A DNA stretch of 36,160 bases. It comes from Chitinophaga pinensis. GTDB lineage: Bacteria; Bacteroidota; Bacteroidia; UBA4408. The position numbers and the translations under genes are program-made. Below are positions 15,589-23,402 of this stretch, piece after piece. The stretch spans positions 1 to 36,160 of the forward strand of contig CAMBZU010000032.1 of assembly GCA_945872355.1 (NCBI GenBank), written 5' to 3'. Each line of letters opens with the position of its first letter. The first letter of the stretch is position 1. A model generated the notes under the pieces. That model saw only the letters and a list, made by a program, of their open reading frames with translations, did no database searches and was not told the DNA's origin.

Positions 15589-16474
15589 AATTCTTAATGA
15601 ACTTTTTACTGATTAAACCTTCGCTGCTGATGATATTAAGTATGTAATTTCCTGCGGCTAAGCTGCTTATATCAATTGATGTATTAGCAGAAAGCGTTAA
15701 CTTATTGAGAGCATAGATTTCTTGGCCTTGTAAATCAAAAATTTTGATTTGCGCTGCAGTGTTTTTTAGGATTGATAAATCGATCATTAAAGTGCTAGAG
15801 CTTGGATTGGGAAACAAACTAATATTTGAGTTGTTATTTAATTTATTTATAGCGGTTACACTGCCTGTAAAAGCCAATTCATCAATCCATAAATAGTCAT
15901 TGTTTGTTGGAGCATTGCCACTGGCCCTCATGCTAATGATGCAACTATCAGGAGCAAATGTTTCTAAATAGGCCAAAGGAATTGAAAAATTGGCCCAGCT
16001 CATTGCCATTCCTGTTAAATCAACATGTCCGTTGGCCACTATTGTTCTTGAGTTAGATGTACTGTTCCATTTGGTAAGTTGCACATCAATATAACCTTGA
16101 CTGCTGCCAAAAATCATGTGTTGCCATTTACCTGTTAAGGCCTGTGGTTGTGCATTAAATGCAAAACCAGATTTAGGTTGTTGGGTTGCTACATCAATTA
16201 ATCCGCTTACAGCAACTCCGGGCACCACGCCAAATGTGCCAGCTGTTTTAGAGGTTAATTTTAAATAATAAGTACCTACATTCCCAGGCGTTCCTTGCTC
16301 GCAAGTAAATATACTAGCCAAATTAGTTAAACTATTTAATTGATCCCAACCATTAGGATTGCTATAAGCCCCCATGTTCGTCCAGTTTTCGAAACCAGCA
16401 TTTGGGATGGTTTGGGCCTTAAGCATTGTGAAATTAGCAATGAATGCAAAAGAAAGTAGTAATGTTTTTTTCAT
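15587..16474 (-). CDS. Secreted protein with type IX secretion C-terminal sorting domain
   Basis: The 295-residue protein has an N-terminal signal peptide (MKKTLLLSFAFIANFTMLKA, cleavage before QT). A beta-rich body (about 22-210) begins NAGFENWTNMGAYSNPNGWD, a carbohydrate-binding-like opening common in Bacteroidota surface proteins. The last roughly 75 residues form a type A T9SS sorting domain: LFPNPSSSTLMIDLS, IKIFDLQGQEIY, ISSLAAGNYILNI and a terminal KKFIKN. It is therefore exported by Sec, then across the outer membrane by T9SS and anchored or released. No catalytic motif is visible, so it is probably an adhesin or binding protein. Confidence 0.88.
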   Translation of the reverse strand: MKKTLLLSFAFIANFTMLKAQTIPNAGFENWTNMGAYSNPNGWDQLNSLTNLASIFTCEQGTPGNVGTYYLKLTSKTAGTFGVVPGVAVSGLIDVATQQPKSGFAFNAQPQALTGKWQHMIFGSSQGYIDVQLTKWNSTSNSRTIVANGHVDLTGMAMSWANFSIPLAYLETFAPDSCIISMRASGNAPTNNDYLWIDELAFTGSVTAINKLNNNSNISLFPNPSSSTLMIDLSILKNTAAQIKIFDLQGQEIYALNKLTLSANTSIDISSLAAGNYILNIISSEGLISKKFIKN

Positions 16475-16695
16475 AGAATTTTAAGATTTGTTATTGGGTA
16501 AAAGTATAAAAAAAACGTCCAAGAAAAGCTTTAATATTTCATATTGATATAGGTTGAAACCCATATTAATCATTGGGAGAAAGCTAAGTAATAAAATAAT
16601 TTATATTAGAAGGCTTTTTCTTTAAGTCAATAAATTGGCGCGTATTCAAGGGTATTTTAGCTGTGGCTATAAACATTAAATAATTTGGGGCTGCA

Positions 16696-17103
16696 TTAAC
16701 CGGGATACTCCACAAAGTTTCGCTCCGTTTCATACAATCGAATGCCAAGGTCAAACTTTGCGTCAATCTTTGTTCTTAAGATATCATAAATTACGCGTGC
16801 AATATTTTCTGCTGTTGGATTCAAAGTTTTAAATTCCTCTGTATCTAAATTTAAATTGCGGTGATCAAATTTTTCTTCAATATGTTCTTTTATCAAATCG
16901 GCCAGTACTTTCATATCCACAACATATCCCGAAATAGGATCTATTTCACCAGTAACTTTCACAATCAACTCATAATTATGACCATGAAAATTTGGTCTGT
17001 TGCATTTGCCAAAAATCATTTCATTTTCTAAATCACTTAAAGCTGGATTGTGCAATCTGTGTGCGCTATTAAAACGCGATTTTCTGTATACTGATGTTTT
17101 CAT
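16696..17103 (-). CDS. 6-pyruvoyl-tetrahydropterin synthase / QueD family protein
   Basis: The 135-residue protein has the family's zinc ligands His15 (FNSAHRL), His40 and His42 (HGHNY), the catalytic Cys34, PTAENIA and a terminal pterin-binding LYETERN. The spacing C-x5-HGH (GKCNRPNFHGHNY) and the EIDPISGYVVDM run resemble eukaryotic PTPS more than typical bacterial QueD, which has C-x3-HGH. It could therefore be a PTPS or a bifunctional enzyme, making either tetrahydropterin or the queuosine precursor. It lies 30 bases after asd in the same direction. Confidence 0.85.
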   Translation of the reverse strand: MKTSVYRKSRFNSAHRLHNPALSDLENEMIFGKCNRPNFHGHNYELIVKVTGEIDPISGYVVDMKVLADLIKEHIEEKFDHRNLNLDTEEFKTLNPTAENIARVIYDILRTKIDAKFDLGIRLYETERNFVEYPG

Positions 17104-17133
17104 GTTTATTTAACAACTATCAAATTACAATGT

Positions 17134-18132
17134 TTAGGAAACTAGAAAACCTTTTTTTAGCATTAATTCAGCTATTTGAACAGCATTTGTGGCCGCGCCT
17201 TTTCGTAAATTATCAGCAACAATCCAAAGGTTTAAACCATTATTGATGCTTTCATCTCTTCTTATTCTACCAACAAATACTTCATCTTTATTATGTGCTA
17301 GCATTGGCATGGGGTAGAGGCGTTCTTGCAAATTATCTTGCACTATTACACCTTCTGTTTTTTTAAGTAAATCTCTTACTTCAGCCACCTCAAAACTTTT
17401 TTCAAACTCAATATTTACACTTTCGCTGTGGCCGCCCATAACAGGTATTCTCACTGCTGTGGCGGTTAATTGAATACGATCATCATGCAATATTTTTTTT
17501 GTTTCTAACACCATTTTCATTTCCTCTTTGGTGTAGTCATTTTCTAAAAAAACATCTATTTGAGGAATTGCATTCAAATCAATTTGATAAGGATAAGCAG
17601 GATCGTTAGAAATAATTCCATTGCGTTCATCCATCAATTGATTTACGGCTTTTGCACCCGTGCCAGTTACAGATTGATAGGTTGAAACAACAACTCTTTT
17701 TATGTTGTAAACTTGATGTAATGGATTTAAAACCATCACCATTTGTATGGTGCTACAATTTGGGTTCGCAATAATTTTATCATGAGCTGTGATTACCTCA
17801 CCATTTACTTCAGGCACCACTAATTTTATATTTTCATGCATTCTCCAAGCCGAAGAATTGTCGATAACAACAGTGCCTTTTGCCGCAAATTTTTCAGCAT
17901 AAGCTAAAGAAACACTTCCACCAGCAGAAAAAATAGCTACATCAGGAGCCAATGCAATGGCTGCATCTATGCCAATTACATCATAATTATTTCCTTTAAA
18001 AGCAACTTGATTTCCAACACTCTTTTCGGAGGCTACTGGAATAAAAGCACTAACAGGAAAATTTCTTTCTTCGAGCACTTTTATCATCATGCTGCCAACT
18101 AATCCTGTGGCACCTACTACAGCAACTTTCAT
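17134..18132 (-). CDS. asd: Aspartate-semialdehyde dehydrogenase
   Basis: The 332-residue enzyme makes aspartate semialdehyde from aspartyl phosphate with NADPH, feeding lysine, diaminopimelate, threonine and methionine synthesis. It shows the NADP motif VGATGLVGSMM at the start, FSAGGSVS, the active-site NPNCSTIQMV (Cys126), a substrate Arg228 and the catalytic His235 in GGHSESV. The length is normal for the family. It starts three bases after the exosortase-family gene and continues the Nfu-led operon. Confidence 0.95.
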   Translation of the reverse strand: MKVAVVGATGLVGSMMIKVLEERNFPVSAFIPVASEKSVGNQVAFKGNNYDVIGIDAAIALAPDVAIFSAGGSVSLAYAEKFAAKGTVVIDNSSAWRMHENIKLVVPEVNGEVITAHDKIIANPNCSTIQMVMVLNPLHQVYNIKRVVVSTYQSVTGTGAKAVNQLMDERNGIISNDPAYPYQIDLNAIPQIDVFLENDYTKEEMKMVLETKKILHDDRIQLTATAVRIPVMGGHSESVNIEFEKSFEVAEVRDLLKKTEGVIVQDNLQERLYPMPMLAHNKDEVFVGRIRRDESINNGLNLWIVADNLRKGAATNAVQIAELMLKKGFLVS

Positions 18133-18135
18133 CGT

Positions 18136-18723
18136 TTATAAATTCGAATTATCTTCTGTTTTTAAACCTGCTTTTCCTTGTATCTCTATATACCTTACCC
18201 ACCAAGTAAACATTAAAAAGATGAATATATAGATGATGGTATTAAAAACATATTTATGATTAAAATCAACCCAATCGTTATTGATGTTTGAAATGATGGC
18301 TAAAATAACAATTCGTAAAATATTAATGGTGTGAATGCCCAATAAACCTAGCGGAATAAACCACAATTTCGATTTTATTGAACCATGATAACTAAGTATC
18401 AATCCAGCAAAACCAAAGAGCAAACCAAAGCCCACACATGCTGGCCCAACTGCTACACCTGCTGATCCTTTTATTAAAATAACTACGTCATATTGAATAA
18501 TGTCATATTGCATCAACCTTAAAAGCCAAGCAGCTACAACAACAATATTATCTCTAACGGTGCCGTGCATAGCCATCCAAATAGTATGAAATGCTGCATT
18601 GTGCATTTGAAACCAATTCAGTAATTCCCATAAAACATAAACCATTCCTGCTTTAAGCATGAATTGCACCATGGGGTTTTTAAAATTTTCTTTAATAAGC
18701 GAAACTTTATTTTCTTTTTCCAT
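18136..18723 (-). CDS. Archaeosortase/exosortase family protein
   Basis: This 195-residue polytopic membrane protein has the three catalytic positions of the family in order: Cys96 in GPACVGFGLLFGF, Arg137 in HTINILRIVILA and His156 in FNHKYVFN. The Cys-Arg-His triad, the small size and the helix pattern fit the Bacteroidota exosortases (XrtF-like). These are transpeptidases thought to process proteins with a PEP-CTERM-like tail. The gene shares one base with the Nfu gene stop and is three bases before asd. No substrate with a sorting tail is visible in this window. Confidence 0.82.
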   Translation of the reverse strand: MEKENKVSLIKENFKNPMVQFMLKAGMVYVLWELLNWFQMHNAAFHTIWMAMHGTVRDNIVVVAAWLLRLMQYDIIQYDVVILIKGSAGVAVGPACVGFGLLFGFAGLILSYHGSIKSKLWFIPLGLLGIHTINILRIVILAIISNINNDWVDFNHKYVFNTIIYIFIFLMFTWWVRYIEIQGKAGLKTEDNSNL

Positions 18724-19337
18724 TAGGCTTGTTCAGCAATTACAGTTTGTACTTCAGGAATTAATCTTTTAAGTAAACCCTCAATGCCGGCTTTTAGTGT
18801 CATGGTGCTCGATGGACATCCGCTGCATGAACCCTGCATTATAACAGTAACAACACCTTCGTTAAAAGATTTTAAACTAATGGCACCACCATCACTTTCA
18901 ACAGCAGGCTTTATATATTCATCTAATACCGCGGCAATTTTAGTTTCAATTTCACTAAAAGGTTTAAGGCTTGCATCAGCATTTACATTTGCTCTGCCAT
19001 CTAAATGCACAACTGGAGGCGTTTCCTTGCTAAAAATAGGTTTATCCATTTCCAAATATGCTTTAATAAAATCACGCAATGGATTCATTATTTCTGTCCA
19101 TTCAACTTGCTCACTTTTTGTAATTGTGATAAAATTAGACGCTAAAAAAACACTTTGTACAAATGGGAAATTAAATAATTCTAAAGCCAAGGGGCAGCTC
19201 TTAGCTACCTTTACATCTGTAAAAACAATAGCAGGAGCTGGGTTAAGCGGTACATTAGCAACAAATTTTATACTTGCAGGATTAGGTGTGCTTTCTGCAT
19301 AAATAATAATTGCCTTTTTTTCTGTTGTAGAGTCCAT
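18723..19337 (-). CDS. Nfu-type iron-sulfur scaffold protein
   Basis: The 204-residue protein combines an Nfu N-terminal domain (ESTPNPASIKFVANVPL, about 14-95) with a C-terminal NifU-like domain (about 128-200) bearing CSGCPSS (Cys171, Cys174), the pair that holds a transferable [4Fe-4S] cluster. It delivers clusters to client enzymes in the cytoplasm. It leads the operon with the exosortase-family gene, asd and PTPS. A good -7 box lies 17 bases upstream. Confidence 0.92.
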   Translation of the reverse strand: MDSTTEKKAIIIYAESTPNPASIKFVANVPLNPAPAIVFTDVKVAKSCPLALELFNFPFVQSVFLASNFITITKSEQVEWTEIMNPLRDFIKAYLEMDKPIFSKETPPVVHLDGRANVNADASLKPFSEIETKIAAVLDEYIKPAVESDGGAISLKSFNEGVVTVIMQGSCSGCPSSTMTLKAGIEGLLKRLIPEVQTVIAEQA

Positions 19338-19353
19338 TTTTGTGTATAAGATG

Positions 19354-19361
19354 CAAAGTTA
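19354..19361 (-). promoter_or_regulatory. Candidate -7 box of the Nfu operon
   Basis: TAACTTTG on the minus strand matches TAnnTTTG and lies 17 bases before the Nfu start, in the 123-base divergent spacer. The -33 part is not clear. Confidence 0.5.
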
Positions 19362-19460
19362 AATAATTATTGAGGAAAACAGTGAAAACACTTTTCATAA
19401 ATTTGGGATAAATGTTTTTTATTTTAAGGTGCTTTAAAACTAAATAAGTATATTCGCAAG

Positions 19461-19907
19461 ATGCTTCATGTAAATCAGAACTTTCTAATCATTGACGCTA
19501 AGGTTACATTAAATTGGGAATACGAAATACCAAAGCATTCAATCCTATTTATTTGGATACCTGAGCGCATTTTTTTTTGGAATAATTTTAAACGAGTTCC
19601 TGCTAAGGGAAGCATTGAGCGCATTGCAAAAGGTAGTTTTTTTAATGCGAAACTAAAAGTCTTATCCTTCAAGGGTTTAAAAACAGTTTGTGTTTTTAAT
19701 AAAACTGTTTACCATGTTAAAGTTAAAAACATGGATAGTGCAATTCAATTGATAAAACATCCAAAAATTAATAATAAACAGCAAGCTCAGAAAGAAATTG
19801 CCAGTTTGTTTTTTAATGTCAAAGGTAGAAGCATGCAAACAAAATATCAAACAATAAACCCGAAAACTAAAAACCCCACCATAAAAAACATTTTACCAAT
19901 CCAATAA
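19461..19907 (+). CDS. Unknown protein, first gene of the DUF4407/OmpA operon
   Basis: The 148-residue product is basic and has no signal peptide or membrane helix. I recognise no family. It starts with MLHVNQNFLIIDAKVTLNWE; its last third is Lys/Asn/Gln-rich and probably disordered. The gene ends 10 bases before the DUF4407 start, so it belongs to the operon. TATATTCG at 19449-19456 is a possible -7 box, but so close to the ATG that the transcript would be nearly leaderless. Confidence 0.55.
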   Translation: MLHVNQNFLIIDAKVTLNWEYEIPKHSILFIWIPERIFFWNNFKRVPAKGSIERIAKGSFFNAKLKVLSFKGLKTVCVFNKTVYHVKVKNMDSAIQLIKHPKINNKQQAQKEIASLFFNVKGRSMQTKYQTINPKTKNPTIKNILPIQ

Positions 19908-19917
19908 ATTAAAAATT

Positions 19918-21204
19918 ATGCAAGAAATCAAAGATTATTTAGTTGAATACAATACAACAAAACCTGTTTCAAAAGCTACTAAATTTTTATGGTGGTGCGC
20001 TGGAGCAGACAGACAAATTTTATTACAATGCCCTATGGCAGACCGCGTAAAATATGCTGGAATTGGTGGCATTGTTTTTTGCACAGGTTTATTAGCAGCA
20101 TTTTCAGGTGGATATGCATTTTATACCATTTTTAGTCCAAAAGGAGATGCTGTAAATCAAGATCCAACAGATCTTCCTAGTTTAATAGGCGCTGCTTTAT
20201 TTGCCATAGTTTGGGGATTAATCATTTTAAACATGGATCGTTTTATTGTATCAAGCACTGGTAAAGGTGATGGTACTGACGCTATCACAGGCAAGGAATT
20301 TGTTCAAGCTTTGCCTCGTATTATTATTGCGATCATTTTAGGTTTCGCAATTTCCTCACCACTGGAGGTAAGAATTCTTAAAACAGAGATAAACGCTGAG
20401 CTTCAAAATAAACAAGATGATTATTTGATGAGTTTAAATATGAAAACGGATTCAATCACTAATCTTCAAATGAAAAATAAAAAAACGGATTTATCAAAAG
20501 TTGAAAATGAGATAAAAGGTATTGAACAAAATTTCGAAAAACAACGCATTGAAATTTTAGATGGTAGAAAACGATTGGAAGATGAGATTGCAGGACGAAT
20601 AGGGTCAGGAAAAGCCGGAGAAGGCCCTGCTGCTAAAGCTCAAAAAGAAAATTTAAACAAACAGGAAGTTGAATTACAAGATAAGAAAAAAGCAAAGGAA
20701 CCAGAAATAATAGCTTTAAGAGATAGGTATACCAGATTAAACACAGAGTTAGATTTATTAGATAAAGGTAGAGATGAAAAGTACAAGAAGAACCAATTAA
20801 TTGCACATCAATTAGATGGTTTGATGGAAAGAATACATATTTCTCATGCTATTGGTGGCGTAGTGCCTTGGCTCATTTTCTTGGTACTTTTATCAATTGA
20901 GGCCGGTCCAATTTTCTTTAAAATGATAATGAATAAAGGCGTTTATGAATATTTGGTAGATAATAATAAAGAACGTTTTAAAGCACACAGTGGGGTGCTT
21001 GTGTCAGATGAATTAGTGCATGGTAAAGATGGCGCTAATCATGCCGAAAAAATATCCTATTTGGAAGTAGAGAAAGAAGTTGAAGCTAAAAAAAGGCAAT
21101 TAGAAAAGCAGTCTGATTTAACTTCTGACATTATTGATAAATGGCATGCTAAGAAAAAGGATGATATTAATGCCAATCCAGAAAGTTACTATACTGAGGG
21201 TTAA
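19918..21204 (+). CDS. DUF4407 membrane/coiled-coil protein
   Basis: The 428-residue protein matches DUF4407: KFLWWCAGADRQILLQCP, then helices at about 45-70, 82-104 (with the conserved NMDRFIVSS just after) and 125-145. A long charged coiled coil (about 155-300) follows, then a fourth helix (about 308-332, GGVVPWLIFLVLLSIEAGPI). The tail is cytoplasmic and charged. The family has no established function. The TM pair plus long coil plus TM, with an OmpA-domain partner two genes on, recalls MotA/MotB-like inner-membrane complexes in outline, but no MotA sequence motif is present. Confidence 0.85.
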   Translation: MQEIKDYLVEYNTTKPVSKATKFLWWCAGADRQILLQCPMADRVKYAGIGGIVFCTGLLAAFSGGYAFYTIFSPKGDAVNQDPTDLPSLIGAALFAIVWGLIILNMDRFIVSSTGKGDGTDAITGKEFVQALPRIIIAIILGFAISSPLEVRILKTEINAELQNKQDDYLMSLNMKTDSITNLQMKNKKTDLSKVENEIKGIEQNFEKQRIEILDGRKRLEDEIAGRIGSGKAGEGPAAKAQKENLNKQEVELQDKKKAKEPEIIALRDRYTRLNTELDLLDKGRDEKYKKNQLIAHQLDGLMERIHISHAIGGVVPWLIFLVLLSIEAGPIFFKMIMNKGVYEYLVDNNKERFKAHSGVLVSDELVHGKDGANHAEKISYLEVEKEVEAKKRQLEKQSDLTSDIIDKWHAKKKDDINANPESYYTEG

Positions 21205-21209
21205 TACAT

Positions 21210-22265
21210 ATGCTAGCCGCCTTACTTTTTGGATTAGAAGAAGCTATCCTAACAGACTGTTCAGCCAAGGAAATCAATCGTTATAAACGCTTGGCTGTAT
21301 TTTTTTTGCTTTTAATTTTGTTAGGCTTTGTTTCATTTTATTATTTTTTCTATCTCCTTACCCAAAATTATGTTGCAGCGTTTTTCGGTTCGCTTGTTTT
21401 AAGCTTTATTTATTTTTGTATCCTTCGCTTTACAATTATTACAATTAACGTTTCCTTGAGTGAGGAAATGACAATGCAACGCATGCTTCGAAATTACGCC
21501 AATGTATACCGCGTTATACTTTTTGCAGCTTTTGTATTTACCATTGTAGTTCCATTGGTTGCGTTAATTAATCACAATGATTTCACACTTAATTTAAAGG
21601 ATTATAAAAGTGCTTTAAATGAAGGCTATAAACAAAACAGAATAAAGGCAAAACAACAACAATTAAATATATTATCCGGCGAAATTGCGCAATTAAAAAA
21701 ACAAAAAGACACCTTCAGTCAAAAATTAGCAAAAGCCAGCAACTCGATGGATAAAGGGTTGACTGAATTTGAAATAAGAAAAATTGATACGCTTATACTT
21801 TTAGCAAGCAATAAATATAGTTTGAAGGATGGTATTTTAACACTCGAAAATGAACAGTTAACCAATCAATATCAATTGCAACTGGCTAATGCTGAGTTGC
21901 CGTTTTATAGATTTCAATTGGCTTTTAAAAATAAAACGGATGTTATTTGTTTGCTTTTTTTGTTCTTTGCTTTCATTTTAATCATTCCATTTTACATTAG
22001 AGCGCTTGTATCTGCTGATTCAAATTATGCCAAGTTATTTAAAGAAAAAATTAAAAATAGAATCGTTAATGAATATGAATTAACCAAAAGAGATTGCAGT
22101 AAAATTTTGAATAAAAAATATGCATTTGCTAAAACTAGTATAAGCTTATACGAGGATAGTCCTTTTAACAATAAGCCTATCAGCTTGCCCTATAAAAAAG
22201 TAACTACTAAAAATTTGTCTGAACATTTTCAAAAAGCAGCAACCACTATTTCAACAAATGAATAA
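21210..22265 (+). CDS. DUF4407-like membrane protein, divergent second copy
   Basis: The 351-residue protein repeats the layout of its neighbour: helices at about 27-48, 50-75 and 98-118, a Gln/Lys-rich coiled coil at about 128-225, and a fourth helix at about 238-262. The conserved DUF4407 opening (WWCAG, NMDRF) is absent, so this is a diverged paralogue or analogue. It starts five bases after the DUF4407 stop and overlaps the OmpA-domain gene by eight bases. The two coil proteins probably assemble together. The function is unknown. Confidence 0.7.
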   Translation: MLAALLFGLEEAILTDCSAKEINRYKRLAVFFLLLILLGFVSFYYFFYLLTQNYVAAFFGSLVLSFIYFCILRFTIITINVSLSEEMTMQRMLRNYANVYRVILFAAFVFTIVVPLVALINHNDFTLNLKDYKSALNEGYKQNRIKAKQQQLNILSGEIAQLKKQKDTFSQKLAKASNSMDKGLTEFEIRKIDTLILLASNKYSLKDGILTLENEQLTNQYQLQLANAELPFYRFQLAFKNKTDVICLLFLFFAFILIIPFYIRALVSADSNYAKLFKEKIKNRIVNEYELTKRDCSKILNKKYAFAKTSISLYEDSPFNNKPISLPYKKVTTKNLSEHFQKAATTISTNE

Positions 22266-23385
22266 TAAATTCATCACAGGTCAATTTAAATCTAGTTTTT
22301 CAACTGCCCTTATTGGTAAGTTTGAAAAGCCAGTTGTTGATTTGAGAGCTATTGAGCTGCGCGGAAGAAAAGTGCTTGATAACGCACATTTTATTTCATC
22401 AGCACCTTCCATTTTAGAAAGTGATTTGAAATTAAAAGATACCTACATTGCTAGTGTTGAGATTTTTCCGAAAGCAGGTTTATTGCCGCCATTAGAGAAA
22501 GCTAAAAAATTAAATCTTTTTCAAGTACGTATTGTTAATCCTGTAATTACACATCAACAAGACATTGATGGTGTAAGGCATGGCGTTATTGAAGGTTTGT
22601 TATTTGCAACTTTATTGGATGAAAAAACTGAAGACGTTATTGCTAAAAAGAATAGTGAAATAAAAACCACAAATACAGTTGTTGATCCTATTGTTGACTC
22701 CAATGTTGATCCTCTTTTATCGCCAATTGCACCTGTATCAAATCCAGGATGTTTACCTGGTGCAGCCTTACTTCAAAAACGTGGTTGTATGCCTGGTGCA
22801 GGCTGTTTCGGCATATTTAGAAATGGTTGTTCAGGAATTTTTCTTTTACTTGTTTTATTAGGATTGCTTTCTACACTTTTTAAAACCTGTTCGAAATACA
22901 CAACGAACCAAAACGATGCAGATCTCATTAAGACCGATGATAAAACAAGCGATGATTTTATTAATGATAAGGAGCGTCGTATTGAAGAAAAAGATACTAC
23001 AGCATTTGTAGATACCAAAACAATTAAAGAAATAAGAACTATTGCCTTGCCCAATGTGCAGTTTTTCACAAACAGTTCAGTTTTAATTCCATCTTCAAAA
23101 AAAGATTTAGAGCAGCTTGCCATATACTTATTAGAAAATCAAGATGTTAAAGCAAAAATTATTGGGCATACCGATAATGTTGGAAATGCCAGTTCAAATT
23201 TGTTATTATCACAAAATAGAGCTGAGTCTGTTAAAACTTATTTGGTGAGTTTAGGAGTAAATTCAAACCGAATTAAAGCAATAGGTAAAGGTTCAACAGC
23301 GCCTAAAGTACCTAATGATACTGAAGAGGGCAGGTTAATGAATCGCCGTGTAGAAGTGGAATTAGAAAATTATAAAAGCATTTAA
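22258..23385 (+). CDS. Inner-membrane anchored OmpA-domain protein
   Basis: The 375-residue protein has an unusual N-terminal domain (about 1-125) without a signal peptide, a Gly/Cys-rich linker, one membrane helix (about 193-209) and a C-terminal OmpA-like peptidoglycan-binding domain (about 265-372). The PG-binding positions are present: Asp306 in IIGHTDNVGN and Arg321 in SQNRAESV. The helix places the N-domain in the cytoplasm and OmpA in the periplasm, as in MotB/ZorB. Nine cysteines around the helix are striking. It is translationally coupled to the preceding coil protein. Confidence 0.85.
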   Translation: MNNKFITGQFKSSFSTALIGKFEKPVVDLRAIELRGRKVLDNAHFISSAPSILESDLKLKDTYIASVEIFPKAGLLPPLEKAKKLNLFQVRIVNPVITHQQDIDGVRHGVIEGLLFATLLDEKTEDVIAKKNSEIKTTNTVVDPIVDSNVDPLLSPIAPVSNPGCLPGAALLQKRGCMPGAGCFGIFRNGCSGIFLLLVLLGLLSTLFKTCSKYTTNQNDADLIKTDDKTSDDFINDKERRIEEKDTTAFVDTKTIKEIRTIALPNVQFFTNSSVLIPSSKKDLEQLAIYLLENQDVKAKIIGHTDNVGNASSNLLLSQNRAESVKTYLVSLGVNSNRIKAIGKGSTAPKVPNDTEEGRLMNRRVEVELENYKSI

Positions 23386-23402
23386 AAATAAGTAAATATC
23401 AA

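Noticed and set aside
16584-16766. Minus-strand 60-codon frame after the PTPS gene
   Set aside because: It overlaps the end of the PTPS gene in another frame and has no recognisable features.
18784-19302. Plus-strand 172-codon frame
   Set aside because: It is antisense to the Nfu gene, whose CSGCPSS motif and domains are clear.
19918-23385. A Zorya (ZorAB) system
   Set aside because: The layout is similar, but neither coil protein shows MotA/ExbB features that I can recognise, and no ZorC, D or E is present.
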